Assembly: GCA_023101885.1 (NCBI GenBank)
Contig: JALPQD010000357.1
Location: 1,277,038-1,341,037 of the forward strand
Source of the DNA: Typhlomys cinereus
Taxonomy: Eukaryota > Chordata > Mammalia > Rodentia > Platacanthomyidae
Length of the DNA stretch: 64,000 bases
Direction: 5' to 3'
Shown: piece by piece, positions 54,206 to 64,000 of the stretch
Layout of the letters: every line of letters begins with the position of its first letter
Position numbering within the stretch: the stretch's first letter is position 1
Program-made: the position numbers and the translations under genes
The notes under the pieces: generated by a model
Told to the model about the DNA's origin: nothing
Database searches by the model: none
The model's input: only the letters and a program-made list of their open reading frames with translations

Positions 54206-54440
54206 AGAGGGCACTGCGTATGCCTATGGAGGCCCAAGCATGACTTCTTGAATCATTCTGAATTGTTCTACTTTCTTTTGACTTTGTTCTGGGGTTTCCC
54301 AGGATCTACCTTCTAGGGTTGGAAGTACAGGCAGTTCCCATTTCTGCCTGGTGTGTTTTTCGTAGGATCTAGGATCTGAACTCAGGTCCTTCTGATTTCG
54401 AGGCAGAGGTTTTAACCCCTGAGCCATCTCTTCCAGTCCA
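54166..54440 (-). repeat. tRNA-type SINE with (GT)n tail
   Basis: Complete minus copy; tail (GT)n at 54166-54204. Confidence 0.86.
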
Positions 54441-54599
54441 TCAATTTTAAAATTAAAAGCACTCTTCTTGAAATTGTCTTCTTTGACTGCTTCCTGATTT
54501 CCTTCTGCCACACGATCTCTGCCCCTGTTCACAACTGATTTTCTCCCACTGTGACATTAATGTTGAAATACCTCAAGGTCCTCTTTCTTCTCTGTGCAG

Positions 54600-55260
54600 C
54601 CTCTTCAGTCTTACCCAGCTGTGTTACAACACTGGTGACCCCTCAGGGAAGGGGCTCACTGGAGCAACAGTGGCAGTTCTGCTGTGGAGGTCACCACCGA
54701 CTTTCTCGTTCAACCTGAGGCCCGCTCCACCGGAGGAAATTTACACCTGGTACCAAAACTCAGGCAATAACTGATGGACAGGGAGATCACAGACCCTCGT
54801 GGGCAACCTACCGCTGCTGCTTTGCTGAATGGACATGTTGTGCCCATCAAGTTCCCTCCTAAATAACTCTTTTCTATGCCCATCAATTATTATTGCTGTT
54901 AACCTTGGTCAGGGAAGCTGCTTGTGACCAGGGAGACTCACAGCTGGTCAAAGTGCTGAGAACAAGTGACTGTTGAATGCTCAGCCATGAGTGGGACATC
55001 TATCTCACCTTACCCAAGGCCCAGGGAATGCTACAGAAGAAGGGGCGGAAGAAGGCAGGAGCGGGAGCAAGGGTAAGAGTGGTGCAGAATGCTGACGTCC
55101 ACACATGACATGGCTGTTGCAGCCTTGAACTCACGGCAGCTGTGATTACATGGGGAAGACAGGCACAAGACTAGGGTCTTCCCTGTCCGGGAGAGAGAGG
55201 AGCTCACTTAATTACTGGTAGAGGAGGGAGAGACATTCTCTTCAGTGGTGTAGACACTGG
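54600..55260. repeat. Probable rodent interspersed repeat, unnamed
   Basis: GACATGGCTGTTGCAGCCTT and AACTCACGGCAGCTGTGATT match a motif I recall as dispersed in rodents; no intact frame. Confidence 0.45.
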
Positions 55261-55552
55261 TTAGGTGCTCAGAACCTAACCAGTGTAAGCAACCCTAGTG
55301 ACACTCATGCACAGGCACAAAGAGGCACAGAAGTATAGTGGGGCTTGATGGGAGAGGATCAGCTGGTCAAGTGAGGGTAACCGGGGCGGTGGCAAATTCG
55401 ATGAAAGTGCTTTATGAATACATGTGAAGACCTTATAATGAAATCCACTACAATGCATAATAATTGATGAATACTAATGAAAAGATGTTTTAGAAGACAG
55501 CATACCCGTAAGATGTTTTCACATCCGATAGTAAGGGTTCATTAGAAAACAC

Positions 55553-55688
55553 AGGAGCTGGAATCACAGGTCTGTGATCCCAGCACTTGAGGGGTAGAGA
55601 CAGGAGGGCTGGGAGTTCAAAGTCAGCCTCAGCTACATATAGCAAACTTGAGGCCAGGCTGGATTCCATGAGACCTTGTCTCAAACAA
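55553..55688 (+). repeat. B1-like SINE
   Basis: GATCCCAGCACTTGAGGGGT, 'GAGGCCAGGCTGGATTCC' and 'ACCTTGTCTCAAAC'. Confidence 0.85.
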
Positions 55689-55856
55689 ACTCTATAAAGG
55701 TAGTTTGATCAGTGGTTCAACTTGAGAGGAAGGGATGTCAGGGCGCTCGTTTAGACAAAGATCCCAGGCAGTGGAGCTCTCTTGGGGGCTGGGGAAATTT
55801 GGCGAGACGCCGTCAATATCAGTTATGGTCTTTGGCTTAATTACAAAAGCGAGGGT

Positions 55857-56286
55857 TGTTGTAGCCTAGCTGTCGGGGTGCTGCATCATGTAGTGACCCT
55901 TCCCTCCTGGACAAAACAGCCCCATTTCATAAAAGGCACCCCCAGGCATGTACGTGCTCTTCCCTCCATCTGAGATGGCACTCCCTGGGCTTCTCTCTCC
56001 TCATATACATGTTCTCGCCAGCCCCGCCCCATGCTTCAGTTAGTGGACCTCTTCTCTTATAGGTAAAATCCAGAGTGTCCGTTACCTCCCCACACCCCTA
56101 ATGCCTCCCTGGTTGTCCTGTATATAAGCTGAGAGGAAACGACACCCCCTGCTGTCCTGTCCACTTGTGTTGGGACAGCCACTCTGCTCCTGCAATAAAT
56201 CTCTTGCGTGCACCTGGCCTGTGGTCTTCACTTGTGCTGGACAGTAAAGGGGGTTCCCAAATAAGCCCCCTTCACTTGCTACAACA
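55857..56286 (+). mobile_element. Solo LTR of an endogenous retrovirus (430 bp)
   Basis: Bounded by perfect 9 bp inverted ends, TGTTGTAGC and GCTACAACA, in TG...CA form. It contains a TATA box (TATATAAG, 56121-56128) and a polyadenylation signal (AATAAA, 56194-56199) in LTR order, with no viral genes on either side. A target-site duplication is not visible, so age or recombination may have removed it. Family unassigned. Confidence 0.65.
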
Positions 56287-56364
56287 TATATTTTCAATTA
56301 ATTTTGCCTGTGTTTAATTTGACTGTGCTAATGGTTTGCAGCTTCTCTTCTCCCCATGTTTATT

Positions 56365-56592
56365 TATTTATTTATTTATTCAATTGTGCATGTATGCATG
56401 TGTGTGTGTATGTGTGTGTGTGTGTAGAACCACTGACGAATTCAGAAACCACCATGGACCACCTCCACCTCCTCCTTATTTACTCTGCCCCGGGATTCAC
56501 AGGCTCCGCCCTACCTACGCAGGCCGCCCTGGCTTCTCAGAACCTTCCGCCTGCAAGGCAGAGGCTTAACCCCTGAGCCACCTCTCCAGCCC
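56365..56592 (-). repeat. tRNA-type SINE, second subfamily, exact TSD
   Basis: Full minus copy with the ACTGACGAATTC block. CTCCCCATGTTTATT flanks it exactly at 56350-56364 and 56593-56607. Confidence 0.92.
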
Positions 56593-57030
56593 CTCCCCAT
56601 GTTTATTATTTATGTGCAAGTTGTAAGGATTAAACTATCTATTGGGGCAGCAAAATATTCAGGGGGACTGAAAATATTGTGGAAAAACCAACCTTGACTC
56701 CGTTTCTTCTGGTATACGTTCACAACACAGATGGCTTCTGATACCGGATATCACACACAACAAACGAGCAAGGAGCAGTGGGGTGTGCCAATCAAATGGC
56801 ATTTCCAGGGGAATGCCTGCTGTCTGTGCTAGAAGTTATGTCTCCTTTCCCCACACCCCTGTCTCATGCCCAAAGCAGATCATGGTGAAGACAGGGTTGC
56901 TGAGACCAAGTGAAATTGTCATTGGAATTATTAGGGTCAGAGTCTGGGCTCTGGCAATTCCAGCAAGTTAGTGTCCACCACTTGTCCTCAGTAAGCCAAT
57001 TCAAGAGACAAGTAATAGTGAGAAGCAGCG

Positions 57031-57454
57031 TATCATGGTTGGGCACAGGTGTCAACTTGATGGTTGAGGGTTTGAGCTCTGGCACATTTGTAGAGAATTA
57101 GTAGTTGAGTTAAGCCCAGAACAAACCTGCAGGAGACTGTCTAGCTGATGGGGAAGGCCCAGCCCATGGTGGTGGGACTGGGCCCTGGAATAAAATACCG
57201 AGAGCTGATTGAGAAAGTTGGCATCCTTGTGTACACTTAGCCAGACATGCTGGTCTGGCAAATAAGGATCGTCCCTCTCTCAGCTGTTATTTGTAGTAAT
57301 GGTGTGCCCAGTTCCCTCGGCCCTGGTATTGGTGCGTGCTCTCCCTTCTAGCTGGACTGTGTACTGTAACCAGACTATCAGTAAGAAATAAACTCCTTGT
57401 TCCCTTAAGCTACTTGATGGTGATTTATCAGCAACCATGCAAGCAAACTGCAAC
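57031..57454 (-). repeat. R400 interspersed repeat, minus orientation, near consensus
   Basis: Runs from TATCATGGTTGGGCACAGG to CATGCAAGCAAACTGCAAC. One of the best-preserved copies, about 500 bp before the FAHD2A island. Confidence 0.9.
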
Positions 57455-58194
57455 AGAGAAAGATTAGATATGGCCACAGCAAGAAGAGAAATAAAGAAAT
57501 CCAGTGGGTACACCCCTTAAGTACATTTTGGGGGTTCTGACATGAGCTTTCAGTTCCGAGAGAGCAAGAGGTGTACTCGGCTAGGCGGTCCTGATGAAAG
57601 TGGGCCCACCGTTGACCCATCATCGTCTGGCTTCCCACATCTCCCGCCAGGGGGTCTGATAAGCTACCGGCGTCTCCCGCCAGGTGGTCCGATGGCTGCT
57701 GTCGGAGCGTCCGGCTTCTCGTTGTTCCTCGGACGGGCACAGGCTTCAGCTTTTTCCTTCCCCCAGCATGATATTCTTGGGGGAAGTTCCAGTTCCTTGG
57801 GTGGGGGGCGTGGGGGGTCTACCGTTTCAATAGTCCGAAAGCCCAAGGGAAGTAGGCAAATGTCTCTTTGGAACACCCTCATTCCTGCGAGAAGGTAATG
57901 GACTTGGGGGGCGGGGGTTGCCAAGAGTCTCGGTCCCCACTGTTCGCAGTGGACAGGGGTCACCTTGGGCAAAACAAAGCTTCGCCCTCGGCCTCCCCGG
58001 AGTAAAGCGAGGAAGTCAACGCTCCTGCGGAGTCCGCGTCCCCGTCCGCCGCGGGCGCCCGGCCCGCCCACCGGTGGCCCGGAACCCTCGGTAGCGCCCC
58101 CTGGGTGCGGCCGCCCGGCCCCGCCAGCGACGTCGGAAAGCGCCGCACCGGCCCCGCGGCCCGCGGGCGCTCGGACGCGGCGCGCGCGACCCGA

Positions 58195-58242
58195 CTTCCG
58201 GAAGACCAGGCGCCCTCCTATTGGCCGGGGCCCGTGACGTCA
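58195..58242. promoter_or_regulatory. ETS palindrome, inverted CCAAT and CRE cluster
   Basis: Three full-consensus motifs lie in a 48 bp core: CTTCCGGAAG (ETS/GABP type), ATTGG (NF-Y) and TGACGTCA (CREB/ATF). Two of the three are palindromic, so the core has no built-in direction and could drive both strands. Confidence 0.75.
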
Positions 58243-58337
58243 GCGGCGCGCGCCCGCCCGCTCGCCGCGCTCCTCGGGGGGGGGGGCGGGGCCGCGCCGT
58301 CCGCTGCGGCTGCGCGACGGGGCCGCTGGTTCCGCCG

Positions 58338-58350
58338 CTCTTACCTGCAG
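58338..58350 (-). promoter_or_regulatory. Strong minus-strand splice donor in the FAHD2A island
   Basis: Read on the minus strand, the sequence is CTGCAG|GTAAGAG, essentially a perfect 5' splice site, with the exon ending at 58345. It lies about 100 bp on the FAHD2A side of the CRE/ETS core. A minus-strand transcript would therefore have to start further inside the island. Confidence 0.4.
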
Positions 58351-58595
58351 CCCCCGAGCCCGATCCCACCGCTTCGCGCGCCGGGCACGTCCGGCCGCCG
58401 TGGCCAAGGAGGTCGAGCCTAGATCCGCCTTGGAAGAAGGGGGGAGTCTTCCGGCCGCGAGGACCCCCGAGCGCAGCGTCCGGGCTGGATCTCTAGTGAC
58501 CGACCCAAGTTCCAGGAGAGCGGACGGGAGCCCGCGACGAGCCCGAGTCTCTGGCCGTCCACGCTTGTGCGGTTCTCCTGCTTCCGCGGCTTGCT

Positions 58596-58760
58596 TGACC
58601 CTTAGGCAAGTCTCTTACTCTCTTCAAGCATTAGTTTGTTCGTCTGCAAAATGTGGCTCTCAGTACCTCTCATCCATAGTAAAAAAAAATAATAATAATA
58701 ATTAAATCGGATGCAACAAGTAGAACATTTTAACAAAGTCCTTGCCCAGGGCAGGACTGG
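58596..58760 (+). repeat. MIR element
   Basis: GGCAAGTCTCTTACTCTCTT, 'GTCTGCAAAATGTGG' and 'CAGTACCTCTCAT' follow MIR order; an (AAT)n stretch lies within it. Confidence 0.65.
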
Positions 58761-59184
58761 GGTTCGGGTTTCTGCAGCGTCCCATCCGGGGACCAGTTCC
58801 TAGATCCGTTTGTTTTATCTTCGCTCAGCGCCCAGGGCGTCCCGGAGAAGGTGATGCAGGGAGGGCCTCCTATCTTCGCAGCATCGTTGCAGTAGTTGAA
58901 ACCCACGCGTGTCAGTTACTCAGGCGTCTCCCTTACTTGCAAGAGGAAAGAGCTGAGTTTGACTTGCTCTGTTTGCCCAGTGCCCACCGCAAGAAACAGT
59001 GTGAAGGAAAGGGGATTCCTGGCGCTAGTTACTGCCTGGCATAGTTGTGAAGTCTAGCAGGGTGGAATGACCTATGTGACCGCTTCTCAGGTGCCAGGAG
59101 TGGTTGGAGGCAGAGGGACTTGGGATCCTCATGGTGGGGATCTAATCCCTGTATCCCCCGGGGCCTGCTCTTTCCTAGGCGCTG

Positions 59185-59429
59185 ATGCTGGTCTCTGGAA
59201 GGAGGAGATTGGTCTCAGCTCTGCTGCAGGCAAAGAAGGGGCCCTGCCAACCCTCCAGAGACATGAGGCTGATACAGTTCCAGGCACCCCACCTGGAGGG
59301 GCCTCACCTGGGCCTGGAGACAGGGGATAATGGGGGAGTCATTGACCTCAATGCTTTTGACCCCACGCTCCCCAAAACCATGACACAGTTCCTGGAACAA
59401 GGAGAGGGTGCCCTCTCCGTGGCAAAGAG
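59185..59429 (+). CDS. FAHD2A: FAHD2A coding exon 1
   Basis: The exon begins at about 59179 after the acceptor TTCCTAG. The ATG follows six bases later and the frame runs 81 codons plus two bases to the donor AG|GTAAGT. The start [19 protein letters not shown] matches the FAHD2A N-terminus; the basic and hydrophobic composition fits a short mitochondrial-type presequence, though targeting is inferred. Confidence 0.93.
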
Positions 59430-61851
59430 GTAAGTCAGCCCGCAGCTTGGCAGGAGGGGGGGAGGAAAGGGGGGAGAACGGGTCCCCTTCCTCCTCCTGC
59501 CTTTCTCACTGCTCTGTGAATCAGAAGCAGCAGGCAGTTCTCCTGCAAAGGAGCAAGGGACCCCTGTTGCAGTTCACCTGCATGGTCGGTTATAAAGCCA
59601 TCAAATGGCTTAAGGGAACAAGGAGTTTATCTTCTTACTGACAGTCTGGTTATAGTCTATAGTCCAGCTTGACAGGAGAGCACGCACCAACACCAGGGCC
59701 GAGGGAACTGGCCACACCATCTCTATGTAAACAGCCGAGAGAGGGACGATCCTTACTTGCTAGACCAGCATGTCTGGCCAAGTGTACACAAGGATGCCAA
59801 CTCTCTCAACCTGCTCTGTATTTTATTCCATGGCCTAGTCCCACCCACCATGGATTGGGCCTTCCCCATCAGCTGAACAATCTCCTGCAGGCTTGCTCTG
59901 GGCCCAGCTTAACCATTAATTCTTCACAGTTGTGCCCAGAGCTCAAACCCGCAGCCTCAGGTTGACACCTGTGCCTGTGACAACCCCCATCTTTCTTTTG
60001 TTACGTGTTTTCTCACTTAAGAGCTGAGAGCCTTAGGAATTGTGTGGATATCTGAGACAGGGTCTGCAGTCCAGGCTGCCTACGGAGCTCATCCTGGCTC
60101 AGCCTCCCAGCGTGAGGATGACAGATGTGCACATCTGTGCCCACAACAGCTGTGAAAGTCCTAAATAATAGCATCTTCAGTTTAGAGAGAGGGCAGCTGA
60201 AGCCAGGGAGGACGATGAATCCATTTGGTGGTGGGTCCGGGACTTCCTCCGTGACACTGCTTTTCCCTAGGACTGACTGACCTCCTCCCACCTTAGGGGT
60301 CTGAGCCAAGGGTCTTAAGAGGGAGACGTCTTGGGAAGCTGGAGGAATATTTTGAATTCCTAAAGAGAGGACTGTAAAGAGATTTTTCTCCAAGACAAGA
60401 TGTTTCTGAGTTTGGGATACAGTAATGGTGGGGAGGGGTGGCAGAAATTGGGAGCTCTTTGGAATCTGGTCTAAAGAGTTGAAAGCTATTTAAAGAGCTA
60501 AAGACATTAAAACAACTTTTAAATTTATTTATGTTTTTGAGAGAGAGAGAGAGAGAGCACATGCAAGCATGCTAAAATTGCACACAGGTGAAATCAGGAG
60601 GACCACTGTCGCAGTTCATCTGCATGGTTGCTGATAAATGACCATCAAACGGCTTAAGGGAACAAGGGGTTTATTTCCTCACAACAGTCCAGTTACAGTT
60701 CTCAGTCCAGCTTGAAGGGAGAGCTCACACCAACCAGGGCCAAGGGAACTGGCCACACCATCACCACATAATGGATGAGGGATGGACAATCCTTACTTGC
60801 CAGACCAGCATGTCTGGCCAAGTATACAGAAGGATGCCAACTCTCTCAACCAGCTCTCTGTGATTTATCCAGGGCCTAATCCCACCCACCATGGGCTGGG
60901 TCTTCCCTTCAGGTTTGCTCTGGGCTTAGCTCAACCATCAACTCTCTACAACTGTGCCCAGAGTTCAAACCCTCAACAGTCAAGTTGACACCTGTGCTTA
61001 ACTATGATAACCACTTTCAGAAGTGCGCTGTCTCCTACCATCGTGTGGGTTTCCAGGGAATGAACTCAGGTCACCAGGTTTGAGAGCAGACACCTTACCT
61101 GATGAGCATCTTGCCAGCCCCTAAAACCACTATAGGTCGTTTTCACCTAAGATTAGCAAAAGCTAGAAACGTGTGATGGTACAGCGTCGGTGACTGAGGG
61201 TCCCGCGGGGTCAATCAGAGGGCTGGAATCAACTCACCAGGAATCAAGGGTCTCCACAGTGCAGTGATAAGCAGTCAGAAGGAGAAACTACGTTGTCATG
61301 GGGAGATCATCAAAATACATATTTAAAAGCTTAAAGGCATGAAGTACACTGTCATTTGCATGCGAGAGGACATGAGCAAGGTGTTAGAGATGCTGCTAAG
61401 AGCTATTCACACAGGGACTGTTTCCAGAGAGGGACACAGAGAGTTACTTAAGGTGGGGATGAAATAGACACTGGCTGAATAGCATAATGCTGTGATAGCA
61501 AAAGACTAGCTACGCTTGAGATTTTTTAAAGATATTAAAATTAGGTTTTTTATTCAGTTATAATAACTTACAGCTTAAATGTTTATTTCTTTTCAGAGCA
61601 GAGGTACACTTGTGTCAGAGTCCTGTATCAATGCCCCCTGCACATGGCTGTTGGTGTAAAAGTTGCTGTGGGACTGAAATAGTCCTACAAGGATGGTTCC
61701 CCCACTGGAATCAGACTAGACCTGTAACTCCTGGTCCTCAGAGATTCCTTCAGGCCACCTACAGGCCTATGCCCCACACCTGTTCCTGCTTCCTTTCGTT
61801 ATGGCTGCTCCCACATTGGGCTGAGACCTTTGTGTGTGCGTGTGTGAATGT

Positions 61852-61883
<32 letters not shown>

Positions 61884-62603
61884 ACATGTGAGTGTGTACA
61901 TGAGCATATGTGCATGTGTGTGCACGCATGTGCATGTGTATGCGTGCGCACGTGTGCGTGTGCAAGCACGTGTGTATGCGTATGTGCACGTGTGCGTGCG
62001 TGCATGTGTATTTGCGCATGTGGGGCTGTGGTACACATGGAGGGCGTATCTTGACATCGGGTGTCTTCCTACTGAGCCAGAGCTCACAGATCTCCTAAAC
62101 TAGCTTGTCAGCTTGCCCTGGGCATCTCCTGTCCCTGCCCTCTGCAGGGCTGGCATTTTACAGGCAGACAGGTCTGTCCAGCTTTAGCGTGGGATCTGGG
62201 GTCCACACTCGGTCGTCATGCTTGTATGGCAAGTATTTTATCCAGTCATCTCCCCAGCCCTGGGCCTGCATTTTACAGTTGATATATTTAGAACATACAT
62301 TTGAACAGCAAACCTCACAGTTGCTACTTGTCCTTGGGCTGCCAACCTGTTCCCAGCCAGTCTTGTCTCTTGCTTGGTCTCTGCAGAGCCCTGGCTGGCC
62401 AGGTGGCCGTCCTCCCACGGTCACAGGTGACCTTCCTGGCCCCCGTCACCCGGCCAGACAAGGTGGTGTGTGTGGGCTTGAATTATGTGGACCACTGCAA
62501 AGAGCAGAATGCGCCGGTACCCAAGGAGCCCATCATCTTCAGCAAGTTTGCCAGCGCCATCGTGGGGCCCTACGACGAGATTGTCCTCCCACCTGCCAGC
62601 AAG
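59185..62603 (+). CDS. FAHD2A: FAHD2A, fumarylacetoacetate hydrolase domain protein, 5' part (runs off window)
   Basis: Two coding exons, 59185-59429 and 62387-62603, join through a split AG|A codon to give the first 154 residues. Human FAHD2A is about 314 aa, so roughly half is present. The protein belongs to the FAH hydrolase superfamily; its substrate is not well defined. Residues 1-82 include [19 protein letters not shown] and ALSVAKR. The second exon carries the family's [19 protein letters not shown] segment and [18 protein letters not shown]. The metal-binding Glu/Asp residues of the fold lie in later exons outside the window. Intron 2 opens with GTCAGT at 62604. FAHD2B is a near-identical primate paralogue, and this copy could equally be called FAHD2. 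Confidence 0.93.
59566..59978 (+). repeat. R400 interspersed repeat, plus, in FAHD2A intron
   Basis: Full copy from TGTTGCAGTTCACCTGCATG to CAGGTTGACACCTGTGCC, close to the 60609 copy. Confidence 0.88.
60050..60145 (-). repeat. B1-like SINE, minus
   Basis: TGAGACAGGGTCTGCAGTCC and 'CTCAGCCTCCCAGCGTGAGG'. Confidence 0.7.
60536..61122 (-). repeat. B3-like SINE split by R400
   Basis: SINE pieces at 60536-60608 and 61010-61122 flank an R400 copy. The right piece has GGGAATGAACTCAGGTCACC and ends 'CATCTTGCCAGCCCC'. Confidence 0.7.
60609..61008 (+). repeat. R400 interspersed repeat, plus, nested
   Basis: GTCGCAGTTCATCTGCATGG to TTAACTATGATA; the exact hexamer ACCACT stands on both sides (60603-60608 and right after the element). 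Confidence 0.9.
61828..62265 (-). repeat. GT/GCAT-rich tract and B3-like SINE head
   Basis: Imperfect TGTGCA units at 61828-62030 followed by GGGATCTGGGGTCCACACTC and 'TCATCTCCCCAGCCC'. It ends about 120 bp before FAHD2A coding exon 2. Confidence 0.6.
62387..62603 (+). CDS. FAHD2A: FAHD2A coding exon 2
   Basis: The acceptor CTGCAG precedes an A that completes the Arg codon; 72 codons follow, ending LPPASK before GTCAGT. It contains the start of the FAH catalytic domain, including the conserved NYVDHCKEQ stretch. Confidence 0.93.
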
Positions 62604-64000
62604 GTCAGTGCCACTGGCCCAGCACAGGGCCATGCATGGGAGGAACCTGTCACTCCAGAGTGCACGAGACAGAAAGCAGACTCTGCAGGGGGCTGTAGCG
62701 TAGTGGCACAGGAGAATTGTCTGCAATGCAAGTGTATCAGTAAAAAACAGATAAAGCTGCCAGAGCCTTTCCTAGCACTGTATTTCCCAGCACCGTGATC
62801 CCTGTCACATGCTCTGTGTGTTGCTGATACCTTCGTGATCAAACAGCTTGGGGAAATAGGGGTTATTCTGGGTTACAGTTGTCCAACTACAATTCTTCTT
62901 CCAGCTTGGGAGAGCTCACGCCATCACTAGGGGCTGAAGGGACTGGTCACGCCATGTCCACGCATTGCTGAGAGAGGGACAACCTCGTTGGCCAGGCAGC
63001 ATGTCTGTTTGAATATGCCAAAGGATGCCAGCTCCCTGAGTCACCTCCCCCCATCTTACCGACCTTCTCAAGGAAAAGTCGCCCTACCATGGGCGGCGTG
63101 CACATCAAGTAGACAACCCCTTGCAGGCTTGCTCAGGGCGCAACTACTAACTCTCCACAGCTGTTCCAGAGCTCAAGCCTCCGTGTCGAGTTGATACCTG
63201 TACGTAGCTGTCATAGGTCCCACGCACACATCTCCCTCGTGCACCTCCTTCCCTTCGGTCTTCCCTGACGTGTCTTATGTTGCGTTGTCTGTTGTGGCAG
63301 TGGCCCACCCTGACCTTCCTGTCCCCCATGGCTACGCTCCTTCCAGCTCTAGGAGTTGCAGCGAGCATCGCACATAGACAGGACTGACACCGCTAGCACA
63401 CGGTCCCCCTCGAACCCAGCACAGACATGGACTGTGTGTCAGAGTATCCACAGCGTTCCAAAATCTTGGAGAAATTCTGCCAAACTGACCTTCAGAGAAT
63501 CATAAAAACAGTCTATACATACGACGTACTATGTGTCCTTATAAACGTGGCTTAGTTTCTCTCAAATCTTGGGATATAATTATGGGAAGGTTGAAAGGCG
63601 CACTCTCCTCGGGCAGATACACAAACAGGTCCTCGCTAGCTTCACTCTTGACACAGGGGCCCTCGCTGGCCCTTTCACATGGACACATCCACCTTTTGTA
63701 GGGGGCACCTTGGAAATAAGTGGGAGATGTTCAGGCAGAGGTTGTTGCATGCTCCATGGAACAGTGCCCCGTGTGACTGGCACCGTTACCATGGCAGAAC
63801 ATTAGCGTGTCTAGAACATTACTGTCCAATGCAAAGCTAAGTCAGGGACATGCCCCGCACCCCAGAGGGGTTCAGTGTGACTTTTTTGTTTCTGGGTCAG
63901 TGTGGTGAGGACTGCTCATTGCGCTGAAGTATCTGTCCAGTGACTTTAATCCAGCACAGGGAGCCACAGAATTTGTCTGAAACTATTGGACTTTTGACTG
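62604..64000 (+). other. FAHD2A: FAHD2A intron 2 (partial)
   Basis: Intronic sequence to the window edge. It holds one R400 copy (62816-63210) and otherwise single-copy sequence in which I see no further exon. Confidence 0.7.
62816..63210 (+). repeat. R400 interspersed repeat, plus, diverged
   Basis: TGTTGCTGATACCTTCGTGA to GAGTTGATACCTGTACGTAG. Confidence 0.72.

Larger units (their letters stand above)
43749..57899. other. KCNIP3-FAHD2A intergenic region
   Basis: Outside the repeats listed separately, the 45.1-46.3, 47.35-48.0, 49.4-50.75, 50.9-51.65 and 52.6-53.75 kb stretches carry no recognised gene. Open frames there are short and lack splice or family support. Confidence 0.6.
57900..58620 (+). 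promoter_or_regulatory. FAHD2A: FAHD2A CpG-island promoter
   Basis: A dense CpG island. Within 50 bp it carries a palindromic ETS site (CTTCCGGAAG, 58195-58204), a reverse CCAAT box (ATTGG, 58220-58224) and a perfect CRE (TGACGTCA, 58235-58242). This is a typical housekeeping promoter arrangement. FAHD2A's non-coding first exon should lie just downstream, but no convincing + strand donor could be chosen. Confidence 0.8.

Overview
The window is mammalian nuclear DNA, almost certainly from a rodent. The evidence is vertebrate split genes with GT-AG introns, B1/ID/B4/B3-like rodent SINEs, decayed L1 and MIR sequence, and a dominant tRNA-type SINE whose 5' head resembles mouse B2 but whose body does not. 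That SINE and a ~400 bp interspersed repeat (here called R400, at least 14 copies) suggest a non-murine rodent lineage. The species cannot be fixed from sequence alone.

Two protein-coding genes are supported, both on the + strand. KCNIP3 (KChIP3/calsenilin/DREAM) is present as its short, hydrophobic-N-terminus isoform: a CpG-island promoter and first coding exon at about 13.6-14.6 kb, a 19.1 kb intron, and seven further coding exons at 33681-41925. Every junction is in phase and the model encodes 230 aa. A 1.4 kb 3'UTR ends at twin AATAAA signals (43326-43336). The first exon of the long isoform is not visible and probably lies upstream, so 1-13.6 kb would be its intron. FAHD2A (fumarylacetoacetate-hydrolase family) starts at a CpG island at 57.95-58.6 kb. 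Its first two coding exons (59185-59429, 62387-62603) are in the window and the rest runs off the right edge. This gene order and orientation match my recollection of human chromosome 2q11.

Layout: 1-1.6 kb, a long (CATC/CCAC)n tandem array; 1.6-13.6 kb, intronic or upstream sequence with R400 copies, SINEs, an 18 bp minisatellite and two nested insertions; 13.6-14.6 kb, KCNIP3 promoter and exon 1; 14.6-33.7 kb, intron 1, with an AT-rich L1-derived block (about 23.7-30.8 kb) peppered with SINEs; 33.7-43.3 kb, the EF-hand exons and 3'UTR; 43.35-57.9 kb, intergenic and repeat-rich (R400 copies, a ~700 bp CCATCTCT array inside an older element, a solo LTR); 57.9-64 kb, FAHD2A 5' half.

Functionally, KCNIP3 is a Ca2+-binding auxiliary subunit of Kv4 channels, a presenilin partner and a DRE-binding transcriptional repressor. 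FAHD2A is a predicted metal-dependent hydrolase of the FAH fold. They are neighbours, not a pathway. I found no new multi-gene system. The strongest out-of-the-ordinary signals are the dense R400 family with its terminal structure and nested insertions, a predicted loss of the calsenilin caspase-site Asp in KCNIP3, and a minus-strand splice donor in the FAHD2A island.
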